Positions 1-8,810 of a stretch of 64,000 bases of DNA are shown here, piece by piece (position 1 is the stretch's first letter; every line of letters begins with the position of its first letter). The position numbers and the translations under genes were made by a program. This DNA comes from Roseovarius arcticus (GTDB taxonomy: Bacteria > Pseudomonadota > Alphaproteobacteria > Rhodobacterales > Rhodobacteraceae), in NCBI RefSeq assembly GCF_006125015.1, contig NZ_SZZN01000001.1, forward strand, positions 868,001 to 932,000. The letters run 5' to 3'. The notes under the pieces were generated by a model, which saw only the letters and a program-made list of their open reading frames with translations, ran no database searches and was not told the origin of the DNA.

Positions 1-584
1 ATGGCCTTGGGGTTTTGGCTGCGGTCCATGCGCTGGGCGGCGATACCGGCCTTGCTGCGCCCGATTTGGCGCGCTGGCAGCCGCCCGCCGGGCGGGGCAC
101 CCGCGAAGTGCTGGAGCTGGATAGCGGCGACGCCGAATGGACGCTGGACCTGATCGACGATGCGTTCAATGCCAATCCCGCATCAATGGCCGCCGCGCTC
201 GAAGTACTGGCCGCCGCCACTCCGCGCGACAATATCGGGCGCATCACCAAGGGGCGGCGCATCGCTATCTTGGGCGACATGCTGGAGCTGGGCGCTGGCG
301 AGACGGACATGCACCGCGCGCTGGCAGACCTGCCGCATATGAGCGCGCTGACCACCGTCCACTGCGTCGGCCCCCGGATGCGCGCCCTTTGGGATGTGCT
401 GCCACGCGCGCAGCGCGGTCTCTGGTGCGAGGATGCAGGGGAACTGGCGCTCAAGGTTCATAGCGTGATAGATGCCGGCGACGTGCTGCTGATCAAGGGA
501 TCAAAGGGCAGCAAAGTGAGCGTGATTGCGAACGCTCTGCGAAAATCGGGGCGCGGTGGCCGCCCCAGCACAAGGGATGATTGA
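1..584 (+). CDS. murF: UDP-N-acetylmuramoyl-tripeptide--D-alanyl-D-alanine ligase, C-terminal part
   Basis: This is the 3' part of murF; the reading frame is open to the left edge of the window. MurF adds D-Ala-D-Ala to UDP-MurNAc-tripeptide in the cytoplasm, the last soluble step before MraY. The visible part is the Mur ligase C-terminal domain. It shows the family segments DDAFNANPASM and GRRIAILGDMLELG, and KGSKGSKV near the end. The stop codon directly abuts the mraY start, as expected in a division/cell-wall (dcw) operon. The N-terminal and ATP-binding domains lie outside the window. Identity is firm from sequence and context. Confidence 0.95.
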   Translation, partial: GLGVLAAVHALGGDTGLAAPDLARWQPPAGRGTREVLELDSGDAEWTLDLIDDAFNANPASMAAALEVLAAATPRDNIGRITKGRRIAILGDMLELGAGETDMHRALADLPHMSALTTVHCVGPRMRALWDVLPRAQRGLWCEDAGELALKVHSVIDAGDVLLIKGSKGSKVSVIANALRKSGRGGRPSTRDD

Positions 585-1667
585 ATGTTATATTGGCTCA
601 CCGCTTTGTCTGATGGCGGCGATTTTTTCAATCTATTCCGATACATAACATTTCGCACCGGCGGCTCGTTTATGACGGCGCTCATCTTTGGCTTCATCTT
701 TGGACGCCCGCTGATCAACGTGCTGCGCAAGCGGCAGGGCAAGGGCCAGCCGATCCGCACGGACGGCCCCGAAGGACATTTTATCAAGGCGGGTACGCCT
801 ACGATGGGCGGACTGCTGATCGTCGGCGCGCTGCTGACCTCCACCCTGCTTTGGGCGCGGCTGGACAATGCGTTTATCTGGATCGTGCTGTTTGTTACGA
901 TGGGGTTCGGCATCATCGGATTTGCTGATGATTATGCCAAGGTGTCCAAGCAAAACCATAAGGGCGTGCCGGGCCGGGTGCGCCTTGGCCTCGGATTTTT
1001 GATAGCGGCCATCGCAGCTTATTGGGCGGCGCAGTATCATCCCGATGCACTGCAATATCAGCTGGCGCTGCCGGTGTTCAAGAACACGTTGATAAACCTA
1101 GGCTTTTTCTTCGTCCCATTCGCCATGATCGTGATCGTCGGCGCGGCCAATGCCGTGAACCTGACCGATGGCCTCGATGGCCTTGCGATCATGCCGGTGA
1201 TGATCGCGTCCAGCGCGCTGGGCATCATCGCCTATGTCGTCGGGCGCACCGACTTTACCGAATATCTGGACGTGCATTACGTCGAAGGCACCGGTGAGAT
1301 ACTGGTGTTCGTCGCGGGCCTCGTTGGCGGTGGCCTTGGGTTTTTGTGGTACAATGCGCCGCCCGCCGCCGTGTTTATGGGCGACACAGGCTCGCTTGCC
1401 CTTGGCGGTGCGCTGGGCGCGATTGCGGTGGCGACCAAGCACGAGATCGTGCTGGCCATCGTCGGCGGCCTGTTTGTGGTCGAGGCGCTGAGTGTTATCA
1501 TCCAGGTGCTTTATTTCAAACGCACGGGCAAGCGGGTGTTCCTTATGGCCCCGATCCACCACCACTATGAGAAAAAGGGTTGGTCCGAGCCGCAGATCGT
1601 CATCCGCTTTTGGATTGTCGCACTTATTCTGGCGATGATCGGGCTGGCGACGCTTAAGGTGCGATGA
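585..1667 (+). CDS. mraY: phospho-N-acetylmuramoyl-pentapeptide transferase
   Basis: MraY transfers phospho-MurNAc-pentapeptide to undecaprenyl phosphate at the inner membrane, making lipid I. The 360-aa product is full length for the family and is a multi-spanning membrane protein. Diagnostic motifs are DDYAKV (about residues 115-120), NLTDGLDGL (192-200), [12 protein letters not shown], and the HHHYEKKGW segment near the C-terminus. The start follows the murF stop with no gap. The stop overlaps the start of the small membrane-protein gene at 1664, so translational coupling is likely. Confidence 0.97.
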   Translation: MLYWLTALSDGGDFFNLFRYITFRTGGSFMTALIFGFIFGRPLINVLRKRQGKGQPIRTDGPEGHFIKAGTPTMGGLLIVGALLTSTLLWARLDNAFIWIVLFVTMGFGIIGFADDYAKVSKQNHKGVPGRVRLGLGFLIAAIAAYWAAQYHPDALQYQLALPVFKNTLINLGFFFVPFAMIVIVGAANAVNLTDGLDGLAIMPVMIASSALGIIAYVVGRTDFTEYLDVHYVEGTGEILVFVAGLVGGGLGFLWYNAPPAAVFMGDTGSLALGGALGAIAVATKHEIVLAIVGGLFVVEALSVIIQVLYFKRTGKRVFLMAPIHHHYEKKGWSEPQIVIRFWIVALILAMIGLATLKVR

Positions 1668-2020
1668 TGGGCAGAAAAGAGCACTTTGAAAAAGCTACTT
1701 CTGGAATTTTGAGCTCAATAGCGCTCTTCGTAATTGCATTTACCAGTTCTAGTTACCTCTTCAACACAAGCATTCTTCAGACTGAGTTTTTGAAAGTAAT
1801 CGGTGCAATCGGCTGCGTAGGTCTGGCGGTGATCGCATTTATTAACCTACTACTTGCGGACCTGCATTTGGCTAAAGCCGTAAGGATTTCTAGCCTGCCA
1901 AGATCTGCGAACTTACTCGCGCAACTCGTGATCCTTACAGTTTTGCCGTGTATTGTGATTACCGTTGTCCTTGCTGTCATCGTTGCGGTAGCGAGTAGCG
2001 CTGGGCATATTTTTTCATGA
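1664..2020 (+). CDS. small hydrophobic membrane protein of unknown function, inside the dcw cluster
   Basis: This encodes 118 residues that I do not recognise. Three hydrophobic stretches are visible (about residues 14-34, 42-65 and 85-113), separated by short polar segments, so it is probably an inner-membrane protein. The start overlaps the mraY stop and its TGA overlaps the murD ATG (ATGA), so it sits in the operon as a coupled gene. An alternative ATG is at 1667. Its bases are clearly richer in A and T, with AAA, ATT, TTT and ACT codons, than flanking mraY and murD. This suggests later acquisition or relaxed codon selection. Coding status is supported by the tight overlaps and an uninterrupted frame; function is unknown. 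Confidence 0.75.
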   Translation: MMGRKEHFEKATSGILSSIALFVIAFTSSSYLFNTSILQTEFLKVIGAIGCVGLAVIAFINLLLADLHLAKAVRISSLPRSANLLAQLVILTVLPCIVITVVLAVIVAVASSAGHIFS

Positions 2021-3426
2021 TCCCGGTGCGCGGATACGACGGCGCGCGCGTCGCGGTCCTTGGCCTTGGCCGTTCGGGCCTGTCGGCAGCGCGCAGCCTT
2101 GAGGCGGGCGGCGCGATTCCGATATGCTGGGACGATAATGAGGCCGCGCGCGCCAAGGCTGAGGAATATGGCTTTGAGGTGCTGGACCTGTCCAAGGACG
2201 GCGCATTTCACGGCATCGCCACCCTCATCGTCAGCCCTGGCATCCCGCACCTCTATCCCGCGCCGAACCGCATCGTCGCGGCGGCGCAGGCGGCGGGCGT
2301 GCCGGTAGATAACGATATCGGCCTCTTCTTTCGCTCGTTCGCGTCCGGCGACTGGAACGATTTTGAACAGCCACCACGCGTAATTTGCGTCACCGGATCG
2401 AATGGCAAATCGACGACCTGCGCGCTGATCCATCACATCCTGACCGAGGCCGGGCGCGCTTCGCAATTAGCAGGCAACATCGGGCGCGGCGTGCTGGATA
2501 TCGACCCGCCCGAGGATGGCGGCGCCGTTGTGCTGGAGCTGAGCAGCTATCAGACCGAGCTGGCCCGCGCCCTGACGCCCGATGTCGCGGTTTTCACCAA
2601 CCTCAGCCCCGACCACCTAGACCGTCACGCGGGCCTCGGCGGCTATTTCGCGGCCAAGCGGCGCCTCTTTGCAGAAGGCGGCCCCGACCGGGCCATTATC
2701 GGCGTGGACGAAGCCGAGGGCCGATTTTTGGCCGGCCAACTCAGTGAGGGCGCGGCGGACGACCGCGTTATCCGTATCTCGGTCGAAAGCAAGCTGACCG
2801 GCCCCGGCTGGCAGGTGTTCGCGCGCAAGGGGTACTTGTCCGAATACCGCAAAGGAAGGCAAACCGGCAGCATAGATCTGCGCCCGATCAAGGGGTTGCC
2901 CGGCGCGCATAACCATCAAAATGCCTGCGCCGCATACGCCGTCTGCCGCACCATGGGCCTGGCCCCGCGTGTGATCGAGGACGCGATGCGCAGCTATCCG
3001 GGTCTGCCACATCGCAGCCAACTGATCGCCGAGGCGAGCGGCGTCACTTATGTCAACGACAGCAAGGCCACGAACGTCGATAGCGCGCTCAAGGCATTGC
3101 AGGCGTTTCAGAATATCCGCTGGATCTGCGGTGGCCTGGAAAAGGAAGGCGGGCTATCCGCACTGGCCCCGGCGCTGAAAAACGTGGCGCGCGCCTATGT
3201 AATTGGCCGCGAGGCGGCGCAGTTCGCGATGCAGCTTGAGGGGTGCGAGACCGAGGTTTGCACGACCATGGAGGCCGCCGTGCGCCGCGCCCACGCTGAT
3301 GCGCTGCCGGGCGATACAGTGCTGCTGGCGCCGGGCGCTGCCAGTTTCGACCAGTATGACAGCTTCGAGCAGCGCGGCGACGACTTTGCTGCCTGCGTGG
3401 AGCGCGCACTCGGGTCTGGTCAATAG
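2017..3426 (+). CDS. murD: UDP-N-acetylmuramoyl-L-alanine--D-glutamate ligase
   Basis: MurD adds D-glutamate to UDP-MurNAc-L-Ala in cytoplasmic peptidoglycan precursor synthesis. The 469-aa product has an N-terminal Rossmann-like domain ([12 protein letters not shown], about 13-24), the Mur ligase P-loop GSNGKST (about 127-133), and the LSSYQTE and [10 protein letters not shown] segments of the central domain. The C-terminal domain contains YVNDSKATN and ends with [12 protein letters not shown]. Length and motif order are normal. It overlaps the upstream small membrane gene by four bases and is followed after about 58 bp by the riboflavin genes. Confidence 0.97.
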   Translation: MIPVRGYDGARVAVLGLGRSGLSAARSLEAGGAIPICWDDNEAARAKAEEYGFEVLDLSKDGAFHGIATLIVSPGIPHLYPAPNRIVAAAQAAGVPVDNDIGLFFRSFASGDWNDFEQPPRVICVTGSNGKSTTCALIHHILTEAGRASQLAGNIGRGVLDIDPPEDGGAVVLELSSYQTELARALTPDVAVFTNLSPDHLDRHAGLGGYFAAKRRLFAEGGPDRAIIGVDEAEGRFLAGQLSEGAADDRVIRISVESKLTGPGWQVFARKGYLSEYRKGRQTGSIDLRPIKGLPGAHNHQNACAAYAVCRTMGLAPRVIEDAMRSYPGLPHRSQLIAEASGVTYVNDSKATNVDSALKALQAFQNIRWICGGLEKEGGLSALAPALKNVARAYVIGREAAQFAMQLEGCETEVCTTMEAAVRRAHADALPGDTVLLAPGAASFDQYDSFEQRGDDFAACVERALGSGQ

Positions 3427-3484
3427 CGCCACTGCGCGTTATCTGAGGCCGCAAATGACGCCGCTTAAACCGCGAGGGACTTCT

Positions 3485-4618
3485 ATGCCCGAAAGCAAAG
3501 CCTACAGCACGCCCGGCCCAGTCGAATCCGGTCTGGGCGCTGCTATGTCGCCCACGAGCGAAATCATCGCTGAGGCGCGTGCTGGCCGGATGTTCATCCT
3601 CGTTGATCATGAGGATCGCGAGAATGAGGGCGATCTGGTAATCGCCGCCGAATTTGCCACACCAGAGGCGATCAATTTCATGGCGACCCATGGCCGCGGT
3701 CTGATCTGCCTGCCAATGACCAGCGAGCGGATCGACCGGCTGGGATTGCCGATGATGGCGGTTAACAATTCGTCGCGGCACGAGACGCCATTTACTGTGT
3801 CTATCGAGGCGCGCGAGGGCGTCAGCACTGGCATTTCGGCGCCCGACCGGGCACATACAGTCGCCACCGCGATCAATGAGCAAAACACGATGGCCGCATT
3901 GGCGACGCCGGGTCACATTTTCCCCCTGCGCGCCCGCGCTGGCGGCGTTTTGGTCCGCGCAGGCCACACAGAGGCGGCAGTCGATATTGCACGCCTCGCC
4001 GGGCTGAACCCCTCGGGCGTAATCTGCGAGATTATGAAGGCCGATGGCACCATGGCGCGCCTGCCTGATTTGATCGAATTCGCGCAGGAATACGGGCTGA
4101 AAATCGGCACTATCAGCGATCTGATCGCCTACCGTCACAAGCACGATAACCTCGTGCGCGAAGTGCGGCGCGAGACTGTCGAGGCGCATATCGGCGGCAC
4201 GTGGGAGATGCGCATTTTCGCCGACGAGATATCAGGGACTGAACATATTGTACTGATCAAGGGTGATCTGGACGACGGCGCGCCCGTACTGGCCCGCACG
4301 CACGCGCTGAATGCGCTGGAGGATGTGCTTGGCATCGGCGGTGCGCCCGCAGGCAAGCTGCGCAGCGCGATGCAGATCATCGCCGATGAGGGGCGCGGCG
4401 CGATATTTCTGTTTCGCCAGCCCCGCCCCGAACTGGCCGAGGAGCTGGACGAGGACGGACCGCGCACTGTCAAACACACCGGTCTCGGCTCGCAGATCAT
4501 GTCGACGATGGGGATACACGAGCTAATCCTCGTGACCGATAATCCCGAGACGCGGTATCTGGGCCTTGACGCCTATGGCATAAGCATCACGGGCACGCGC
4601 CCGCTAAGCAAAGGATAA
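3485..4618 (+). CDS. ribB: 3,4-dihydroxy-2-butanone 4-phosphate synthase with degenerate GTP cyclohydrolase II-like domain (RibBX type)
   Basis: The N-terminal half is DHBP synthase, which makes the four-carbon riboflavin precursor from ribulose 5-phosphate. It shows DHEDRENEGDL, MATHGRGLICLP, TVSIEAREGVSTGISAPDRAHT and RAGHTEAAVDIARLAGL. The C-terminal half aligns in outline with GTP cyclohydrolase II (ARTHALNALEDVLG, IIADEGRGAIFLFRQ, GLGSQIM, LVTDNP). It lacks the three zinc-binding cysteines and the RQEGRGIGL signature, so it is probably not a working cyclohydrolase. I chose the ATG at 3485, which has a GAGGGA ribosome site about seven bases upstream. ATGs at 3455 and 3545 are alternatives. 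ribH follows four bases downstream. Confidence 0.92.
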   Translation: MPESKAYSTPGPVESGLGAAMSPTSEIIAEARAGRMFILVDHEDRENEGDLVIAAEFATPEAINFMATHGRGLICLPMTSERIDRLGLPMMAVNNSSRHETPFTVSIEAREGVSTGISAPDRAHTVATAINEQNTMAALATPGHIFPLRARAGGVLVRAGHTEAAVDIARLAGLNPSGVICEIMKADGTMARLPDLIEFAQEYGLKIGTISDLIAYRHKHDNLVREVRRETVEAHIGGTWEMRIFADEISGTEHIVLIKGDLDDGAPVLARTHALNALEDVLGIGGAPAGKLRSAMQIIADEGRGAIFLFRQPRPELAEELDEDGPRTVKHTGLGSQIMSTMGIHELILVTDNPETRYLGLDAYGISITGTRPLSKG

Positions 4619-4622
4619 ATCC

Positions 4623-5168
4623 ATGGCTGGCAGCGAATACACCATGCCCCGCGCAGAGCTGGAAAAACCCGCAAAGCTGCTGATCGTGGTCGCGCCGTTC
4701 TACCGCGATATCGCCGATAATCTGATCGCCGGCGCCACCGCAGAAATCGAGGCAACCGGCGCCACCTATGATCTGGTTGAGGTGCCTGGCGCGCTGGAAT
4801 TGCCCACTGCCATCGGTATCGCCGAGCGGCTGAGCAATTTCGATGGCTACGTCGCATTGGGCTGCGTCATTCGCGGTGAGACAACGCATTACGAGACGGT
4901 TTGCAACGATTCCAGCCGGGGCCTCACGCTGCTGGGGTTGCAGGGCCTTTGCGTGGGCAATGGCATCCTGACAGTGGAAAACCGCGATCAGGCAGAGGTG
5001 CGTGCCGATCCCGCCCGGATGAACAAAGGGGCAGGGGCCGCCGCCGCCGCCTTGCATCTGATCGCGCTGACCCGTAAATGGGGCGCTCCGCGTAAGGGCG
5101 TAGGATTCATTCCCGGCGCCGACGAGATGCGGATCGCAGGTCACTCCAAGGATAAATCGACAGCATGA
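4623..5168 (+). CDS. ribH: 6,7-dimethyl-8-ribityllumazine synthase
   Basis: Lumazine synthase condenses the RibB product with 5-amino-6-ribitylaminouracil, the penultimate step of riboflavin synthesis. The 181-aa product carries the family motifs VPGALELPTAI, ALGCVIRGETTHYE with the catalytic histidine, GNGILTVENRDQA and NKGAGAAAAAL. It lies four bases after ribB and overlaps the nusB start by four bases, giving a compact ribB-ribH-nusB unit of a kind common in proteobacteria. The residues after the last motif (HSKDKSTA) look like a short disordered tail. Confidence 0.96.
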   Translation: MAGSEYTMPRAELEKPAKLLIVVAPFYRDIADNLIAGATAEIEATGATYDLVEVPGALELPTAIGIAERLSNFDGYVALGCVIRGETTHYETVCNDSSRGLTLLGLQGLCVGNGILTVENRDQAEVRADPARMNKGAGAAAAALHLIALTRKWGAPRKGVGFIPGADEMRIAGHSKDKSTA

Positions 5169-5650
5169 CGACTGAGGCCGCACCCATATCCGGCAACCAA
5201 AAGCGCAAGATGCGCTCGGCCGCGCGGCTATACGCCGTGCAGGCGCTGTTCCAGATGGAGCATTCGGATCAGAACGTGAATTCTGTCTATCTGGAGTTCC
5301 TCGATCATCGCTTTGGTGCGGAGGTCGACGATGAGACGGACATGATCGAGGGCGACGAGGATCTGTTTAGGATGGTGCTGGACCGCGCCGTAGATGACCA
5401 GCGCCGGATCGACCAGATGACTGACCGCGCCTTGGTGGCCAAGTGGCCTATCTCACGGATCGATCCGACTTTGCGCGCGCTTTTCCGTGCAGCTGGGGCC
5501 GAACTAACCGGGGACGAGACGCCGCCGCGCGTTATCATCACGGAATACGTCGATGTCGCCACCAGTTTTTTCCCCGAAGGGAAAGAGCCGAAATTCGTCA
5601 ACGCCGTGCTGGACCACATGGCGCGCGAAGCGCGACCTGAGGCGTTTTAG
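5165..5650 (+). CDS. nusB: transcription antitermination factor NusB
   Basis: NusB binds boxA RNA together with NusE (S10) during rRNA antitermination. The 161-aa protein is all-helical in character. It shows RSAARLYAVQALFQMEH at the N-terminus, WPISRIDPTLRALFRAAGAEL in the middle, and the C-terminal VIITEYVDVATSFF...KFVNAVLDHMA signature. Its ATG overlaps the ribH stop. A 135-bp gap separates it from the convergent anti-sigma gene. No strong terminator was recognised in that gap. Confidence 0.96.
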   Translation: MTTEAAPISGNQKRKMRSAARLYAVQALFQMEHSDQNVNSVYLEFLDHRFGAEVDDETDMIEGDEDLFRMVLDRAVDDQRRIDQMTDRALVAKWPISRIDPTLRALFRAAGAELTGDETPPRVIITEYVDVATSFFPEGKEPKFVNAVLDHMAREARPEAF

Positions 5651-5785
5651 GCAGCAAATTTTTTCACTGATCCGAATGTTTTGCGCGCGGGGCCCCCGCG
5701 TCTCGTGCTTGGCTGCATTCCGCCCCAACCGCGCGCTGCCCGCCAGCGCCAAAACGGCGCGCCGCAGCGCCCCACCTGCGTTCTT

Positions 5786-6493
5786 TTACAGATCTGTCAC
5801 CTGGCCCATGGCGAGTACAGCGCCCGTAGGCCCGCCGGTGGTGGATCCGCCCAATGGCTCGTCCGAAATGGCAAGCGTCAGGCCCGCGATCTGCGCATGC
5901 AAGGCGGCGGGGATCGCGATGCCTGTCTTTGTCCTGTCCGGCAAGACGCCCAGACTGACGGGCGCGCTGCCCTCCGCGATGGCCCACAGCTCCAGCGCGC
6001 GGCCCTCGGCTGCGGCGCCGGCGGTGCGCGTGATCATTAGCTGCCGCGCGTCCGCGTCATAGACCGCCAGAATGCGCAGCGACTGATCGGTGGCCGCAAC
6101 CTCCGAGACGTAGAGCGGCCCGCGCTGGATGCTGGGCAGGCTTGGCTGGGGTGTTTGGATCACTTGGAACGCCAACAGGCCCACCATAGCGATCGACGCG
6201 GCGCTGAGGCCTTTCCATAGCCAGATACGGCTGGCCAGTGACGTACTTTTCTCAGCGCCAAAGAGGCGCGCTTGGAGCGCAGCCTTGACCCGGCGGCGGG
6301 GCGCGGCGTCGGCAACTTCGGCGTCCATGCCCGAAAACCGTGTGGTCCATTCGGCAACCTCGGCCAGTAAGGGGCGCTCGGTCAGCAGGCGCCGCTCGAA
6401 TGCGCGCTCCTCACTCGGAAGCAATAGACGCAGGACATATTCGGCGGCCAGCAGGCTGCGGTCATCGGGGTGATCGGCTGTCTTGGTGCTCAT
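5786..6493 (-). CDS. RskA-like membrane anti-sigma factor
   Basis: This 235-aa protein has a cytoplasmic N-terminal helical region (LLAAEYVLRLLLPSEERAF, then TERPLLAEVAEWTTRF), a single membrane segment near residues 92-110, and a periplasmic C-terminal domain. The latter has the RskA-type pattern RALELWAIAEG...SLGVLP...IAISDEPLGG. Such proteins sequester a cognate ECF sigma factor until an envelope signal releases it. I chose the ATG at 6493, because its ATGA overlap with the upstream sigma gene indicates coupling. The upstream sigma gene carries a nonsense codon, so this anti-sigma may have lost its normal partner. Confidence 0.88.
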   Translation of the reverse strand: MSTKTADHPDDRSLLAAEYVLRLLLPSEERAFERRLLTERPLLAEVAEWTTRFSGMDAEVADAAPRRRVKAALQARLFGAEKSTSLASRIWLWKGLSAASIAMVGLLAFQVIQTPQPSLPSIQRGPLYVSEVAATDQSLRILAVYDADARQLMITRTAGAAAEGRALELWAIAEGSAPVSLGVLPDRTKTGIAIPAALHAQIAGLTLAISDEPLGGSTTGGPTGAVLAMGQVTDL

Positions 6494-7125
6494 GTTGTCA
6501 TGCACTCCTTTAGGCTGATGAGGCTGCGGCGCAACCATGTGCGCACCGTATTCAGTGGCACATCCAGTGTTTCGGCCAGTTCTGCATAACTGCGCCCTTC
6601 CAGGTAGGCGCCGCGCACGGCCTTGTCCCGCGGATCGTCCAGCTGGCCGAGGCAGACAGCGATGCGCTTGGCCTCGCCGCCCGCGATAACTGCTTGATCC
6701 GGCGTGAGACCGGGCCCAGCCAGCGTGCCTTCCATATCGGCAATATCATCGGTGTCGCGGGTCGCGCGCAGCTTGTCTATCGACGTATTGCGCGCGATCG
6801 TGATTAGCCATGTCATCGGGCTGATCCCGCCGCTTTGATAGTTTCCCGCATAACGCCATACCTTCATGTAGGTCTCCTGCAGGGCGTCCTCAGCAGTGGC
6901 CCTGTTCTTAAGGACACGAAGGCAAACACCAAATAGTTTCGATGAGGTGCAATCATATAGCCGCTAGAACGCTTGGCGGTCGGCCAGGGAGATACGCGCA
7001 ATCATCTCGTCGACGTCATCTGCCGTAACAGGCTCGGCGCTCACCTTCGGTTTTGCCTTACGCGGGAACCTGCGGGTTGCGGCGCCCCAGCTTTCGCTGA
7101 CATCAAATTTAGAAGTTGCACTCAT
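6490..7125 (-). pseudogene. ECF-type RNA polymerase sigma factor interrupted by an in-frame amber codon
   Basis: Read on the minus strand from the ATG at 7123-7125, which has a GGAG ribosome site about eight bases before it, the frame encodes an N-terminal leader ending EMIARISLADRQAF. It then meets TAG at 6964-6966. Beyond this, the same frame continues without shift as RLYDCTSSKLFGVCLRVLKN, then AEDALQETYMKVWRY (region 2), and ends with YAELAETLDVPLNTVRTWLRR (region 4). The two halves together make a normal ECF sigma factor of about 210 codons, so the stop splits region 2. Internal starts such as the ATG at 6865-6867 would lose most of region 2. Possible explanations are a recent point mutation, suppression, or a sequence error. 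The downstream anti-sigma is intact. Confidence 0.85.
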
Positions 7126-7286
7126 CTCAGCATCTCCACGCTAGCTTTTTGCGTAAATCACAATTTGAAAATCATCAAATATTATGGATTTAGACACATT
7201 GTGAGCAAAAAGGTTCTTTTTTGTGAAACTTCGCCGTCAATCGGCTCGTCTGTCCTAATAGGGGCTAGAAAAGATGAGGATAGACG

Positions 7287-7451
7287 ATGCTAAAACTGTT
7301 CAGGGCTACAATGTGTGTGAATTCTGTAACTTGCGCCGATCCGGCACCGCAGCCGGGCCGCCGCGCCAATCCCAATTTGACACGGAGCGAAATCACGGCT
7401 CTTTTTGCGGATGATCTGGCCGCCACCGCCCGCCCGGCAACCAGCGCATAA
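7287..7451 (+). CDS. possible small protein, 54 aa, unknown
   Basis: This is a short frame beginning MLKLFRATMCV and containing LTRSEITALFADDLAA near the end. A GAGGA ribosome-binding sequence precedes the ATG at a good distance. It is divergent from the broken ECF sigma gene, across an AT-rich stretch likely to hold promoters. I do not recognise the family. A second frame from the ATG at 7274 (46 aa, with a CEFC pair) overlaps it, and an antisense frame covers part of it, so which frame is used is uncertain. Confidence 0.4.
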   Translation: MLKLFRATMCVNSVTCADPAPQPGRRANPNLTRSEITALFADDLAATARPATSA

Positions 7452-7502
7452 TTTTGCTACCCGACGAAATTCGAAACTCAGCACGACGAGGATAAGGTAT
7501 CC

Positions 7503-7646
7503 ATGGCACTTCTCATTCAGGCCCGGCGCAATCGGTTGCGCGCGCTTTATGCGGTAGCAGCAGCCAGGCGTAACATTTTTGCTGACCCGCTTGGCGCCAA
7601 GGCCGTGCGCAGGCGACCGATATTCAAGTCAAGCAGGGCTGCCTGA
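7503..7646 (+). CDS. possible small basic protein, 47 aa, unknown
   Basis: The frame starts MALLIQARRNRLRALYAVAAARR and is strongly basic, rich in arginine and alanine. A GAGGATAAGG sequence just upstream gives a convincing ribosome site. It follows the preceding small frame by about 50 bp on the same strand and may be co-transcribed with it. No family is recognised. The call rests only on the ribosome site, codon pattern and position. Confidence 0.4.
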   Translation: MALLIQARRNRLRALYAVAAARRNIFADPLGAKAVRRRPIFKSSRAA

Positions 7647-7752
7647 GGCGGCCTTTTTGTGGGTAGATCGGCCAATTATTGCCGCACCCGCTTGCAGTGC
7701 GTACGAACGAGCCTATCTTTGTGTTACCATCGGCGCTGGGGAGCGAAAAATT

Positions 7753-8070
7753 ATGCCGCAGACAGTTCGCAAGTACATGAAGCACACCGCTACCGGGTTT
7801 GGTATTGCGGCGGCTCTTGTTGCGATGCTGTTCTGGTTTGACACCGGTCAATTAGGGCAGATCGTGGCGCTTGCTGGCGGTGCATGGGCGGCGGCAGCGC
7901 TGTTATGGCTCTGCGTTGGGGCGCTCTTTGCGGCGCTTCAGATCATGCTGGCGGCGCGCGGCGGGCATGACGACGACGATAACGGCCCCCGCGGCGGCGG
8001 CCGTAGGCATCCTGATCACGGCGATATGATCCCCGTCAGGGTCGAGGCGCGGATTCGCGAGCGCCGCTGA
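7753..8070 (+). CDS. small membrane protein, unknown
   Basis: The 105-aa product starts MPQTVRKYMKHTATGFG and has two hydrophobic segments, about residues 12-27 and 34-66. It ends in a charged tail with a GHDDDDNGPRGGG stretch followed by a basic end. It is probably an inner-membrane protein with both ends on the same side. The ATG at 7753 has a GGGGAG element upstream, and the longer frame to the left lacks coding character. I do not recognise the family. Confidence 0.55.
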   Translation: MPQTVRKYMKHTATGFGIAAALVAMLFWFDTGQLGQIVALAGGAWAAAALLWLCVGALFAALQIMLAARGGHDDDDNGPRGGGRRHPDHGDMIPVRVEARIRERR

Positions 8071-8344
8071 CACCTTTTGCGATCCTGTTTTTCATTTCTT
8101 AGATGTAAGTGGCGGGCCCGCACGCAGCCGTTTGGTTATCTCATTCCCGAGGACCTGTATGTACAGGTGGGTGCCGGTTAACCGAACCAGGGTCCGAACA
8201 GAGCCAGCTCCCTCGGAATTGCTTAAGGCCACTGGAATGCAACCGAGCACGAGAAGGGCAGAACCCGCCACCACACAAAATAGGCGCGGTCATAGCGTTC
8301 GGCAAGGGGTTGCGCACGTTCTTTGTTCGTTCCAAAGTGGCCGG
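8071..8344 (+). other. intergenic stretch with no recognised feature
   Basis: Between the small membrane gene and the mmcB start I see no convincing gene, RNA or terminator. A frame continuous with mmcB extends left to 8132, but its residues look non-coding and no good ribosome site supports it. Confidence 0.4.
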
Positions 8345-8803
8345 ATGCAAGACCAGACGCCGCCCAGACCCTCTCCCTTTCTACTGCAGCCCGGCCAAGT
8401 CTTGGCACGCGGGGTTTGCCGGCATCTAGCCGAGCTAAACTTTGCCGCGCTTGAGGAATACGTACCCGAAAGGGGCCGCCGCGTTGACGTGATGGCGATG
8501 GGTCCCAAAGGTGAGTTGTGGGTGATCGAGTGTAAATCCAGCCGCGCTGATTTTATGGCCGATAGCAAATGGCAGGGATATCTGGACTGGGCTGACCGAT
8601 TTTTCTGGGCGGTGGATGCCGATTTTCCTGTTGATATACTGCCGGACGGCACCGGGCTGATTCTGGCAGATAGCTATGGCGCCGAAATTATCCGGATGGG
8701 ACCAGAGGCAAAGCTGGCAGGCGCACGGCGCAGTGCCGTCACGCGCAAATTTGCCCGCGATGCGGCGCGGCGGCTGCGGGCGTGGCGCGATCCGCAGGTT
8801 TGA
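8345..8803 (+). CDS. mmcB: MmcB-family DNA repair protein (nuclease-like)
   Basis: The 152-aa product matches the MmcB family of alphaproteobacteria, which belongs to a DNA-damage-inducible repair set. It shows GRRVDVMAMGPKGELWVIECKSSRADF, a restriction-endonuclease-like D...E-x-K core, followed by KWQGYLDWADRFFWAVDADFP and LPDGTGLILADSYGAEI. The start at 8345 (MQDQTPPRP) gives the usual family length. Upstream extension is possible but unsupported. Family naming is confident; the biochemical activity is inferred from the ECK motif. Confidence 0.85.
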   Translation: MQDQTPPRPSPFLLQPGQVLARGVCRHLAELNFAALEEYVPERGRRVDVMAMGPKGELWVIECKSSRADFMADSKWQGYLDWADRFFWAVDADFPVDILPDGTGLILADSYGAEIIRMGPEAKLAGARRSAVTRKFARDAARRLRAWRDPQV

Positions 8804-8810
8804 AGCGGAC

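Noticed and set aside
7290..7484. Minus-strand frame opposite the small genes beside the sigma pseudogene
   Set aside because: No ribosome site, unusual residue mix, and the plus-strand frames have better signals.
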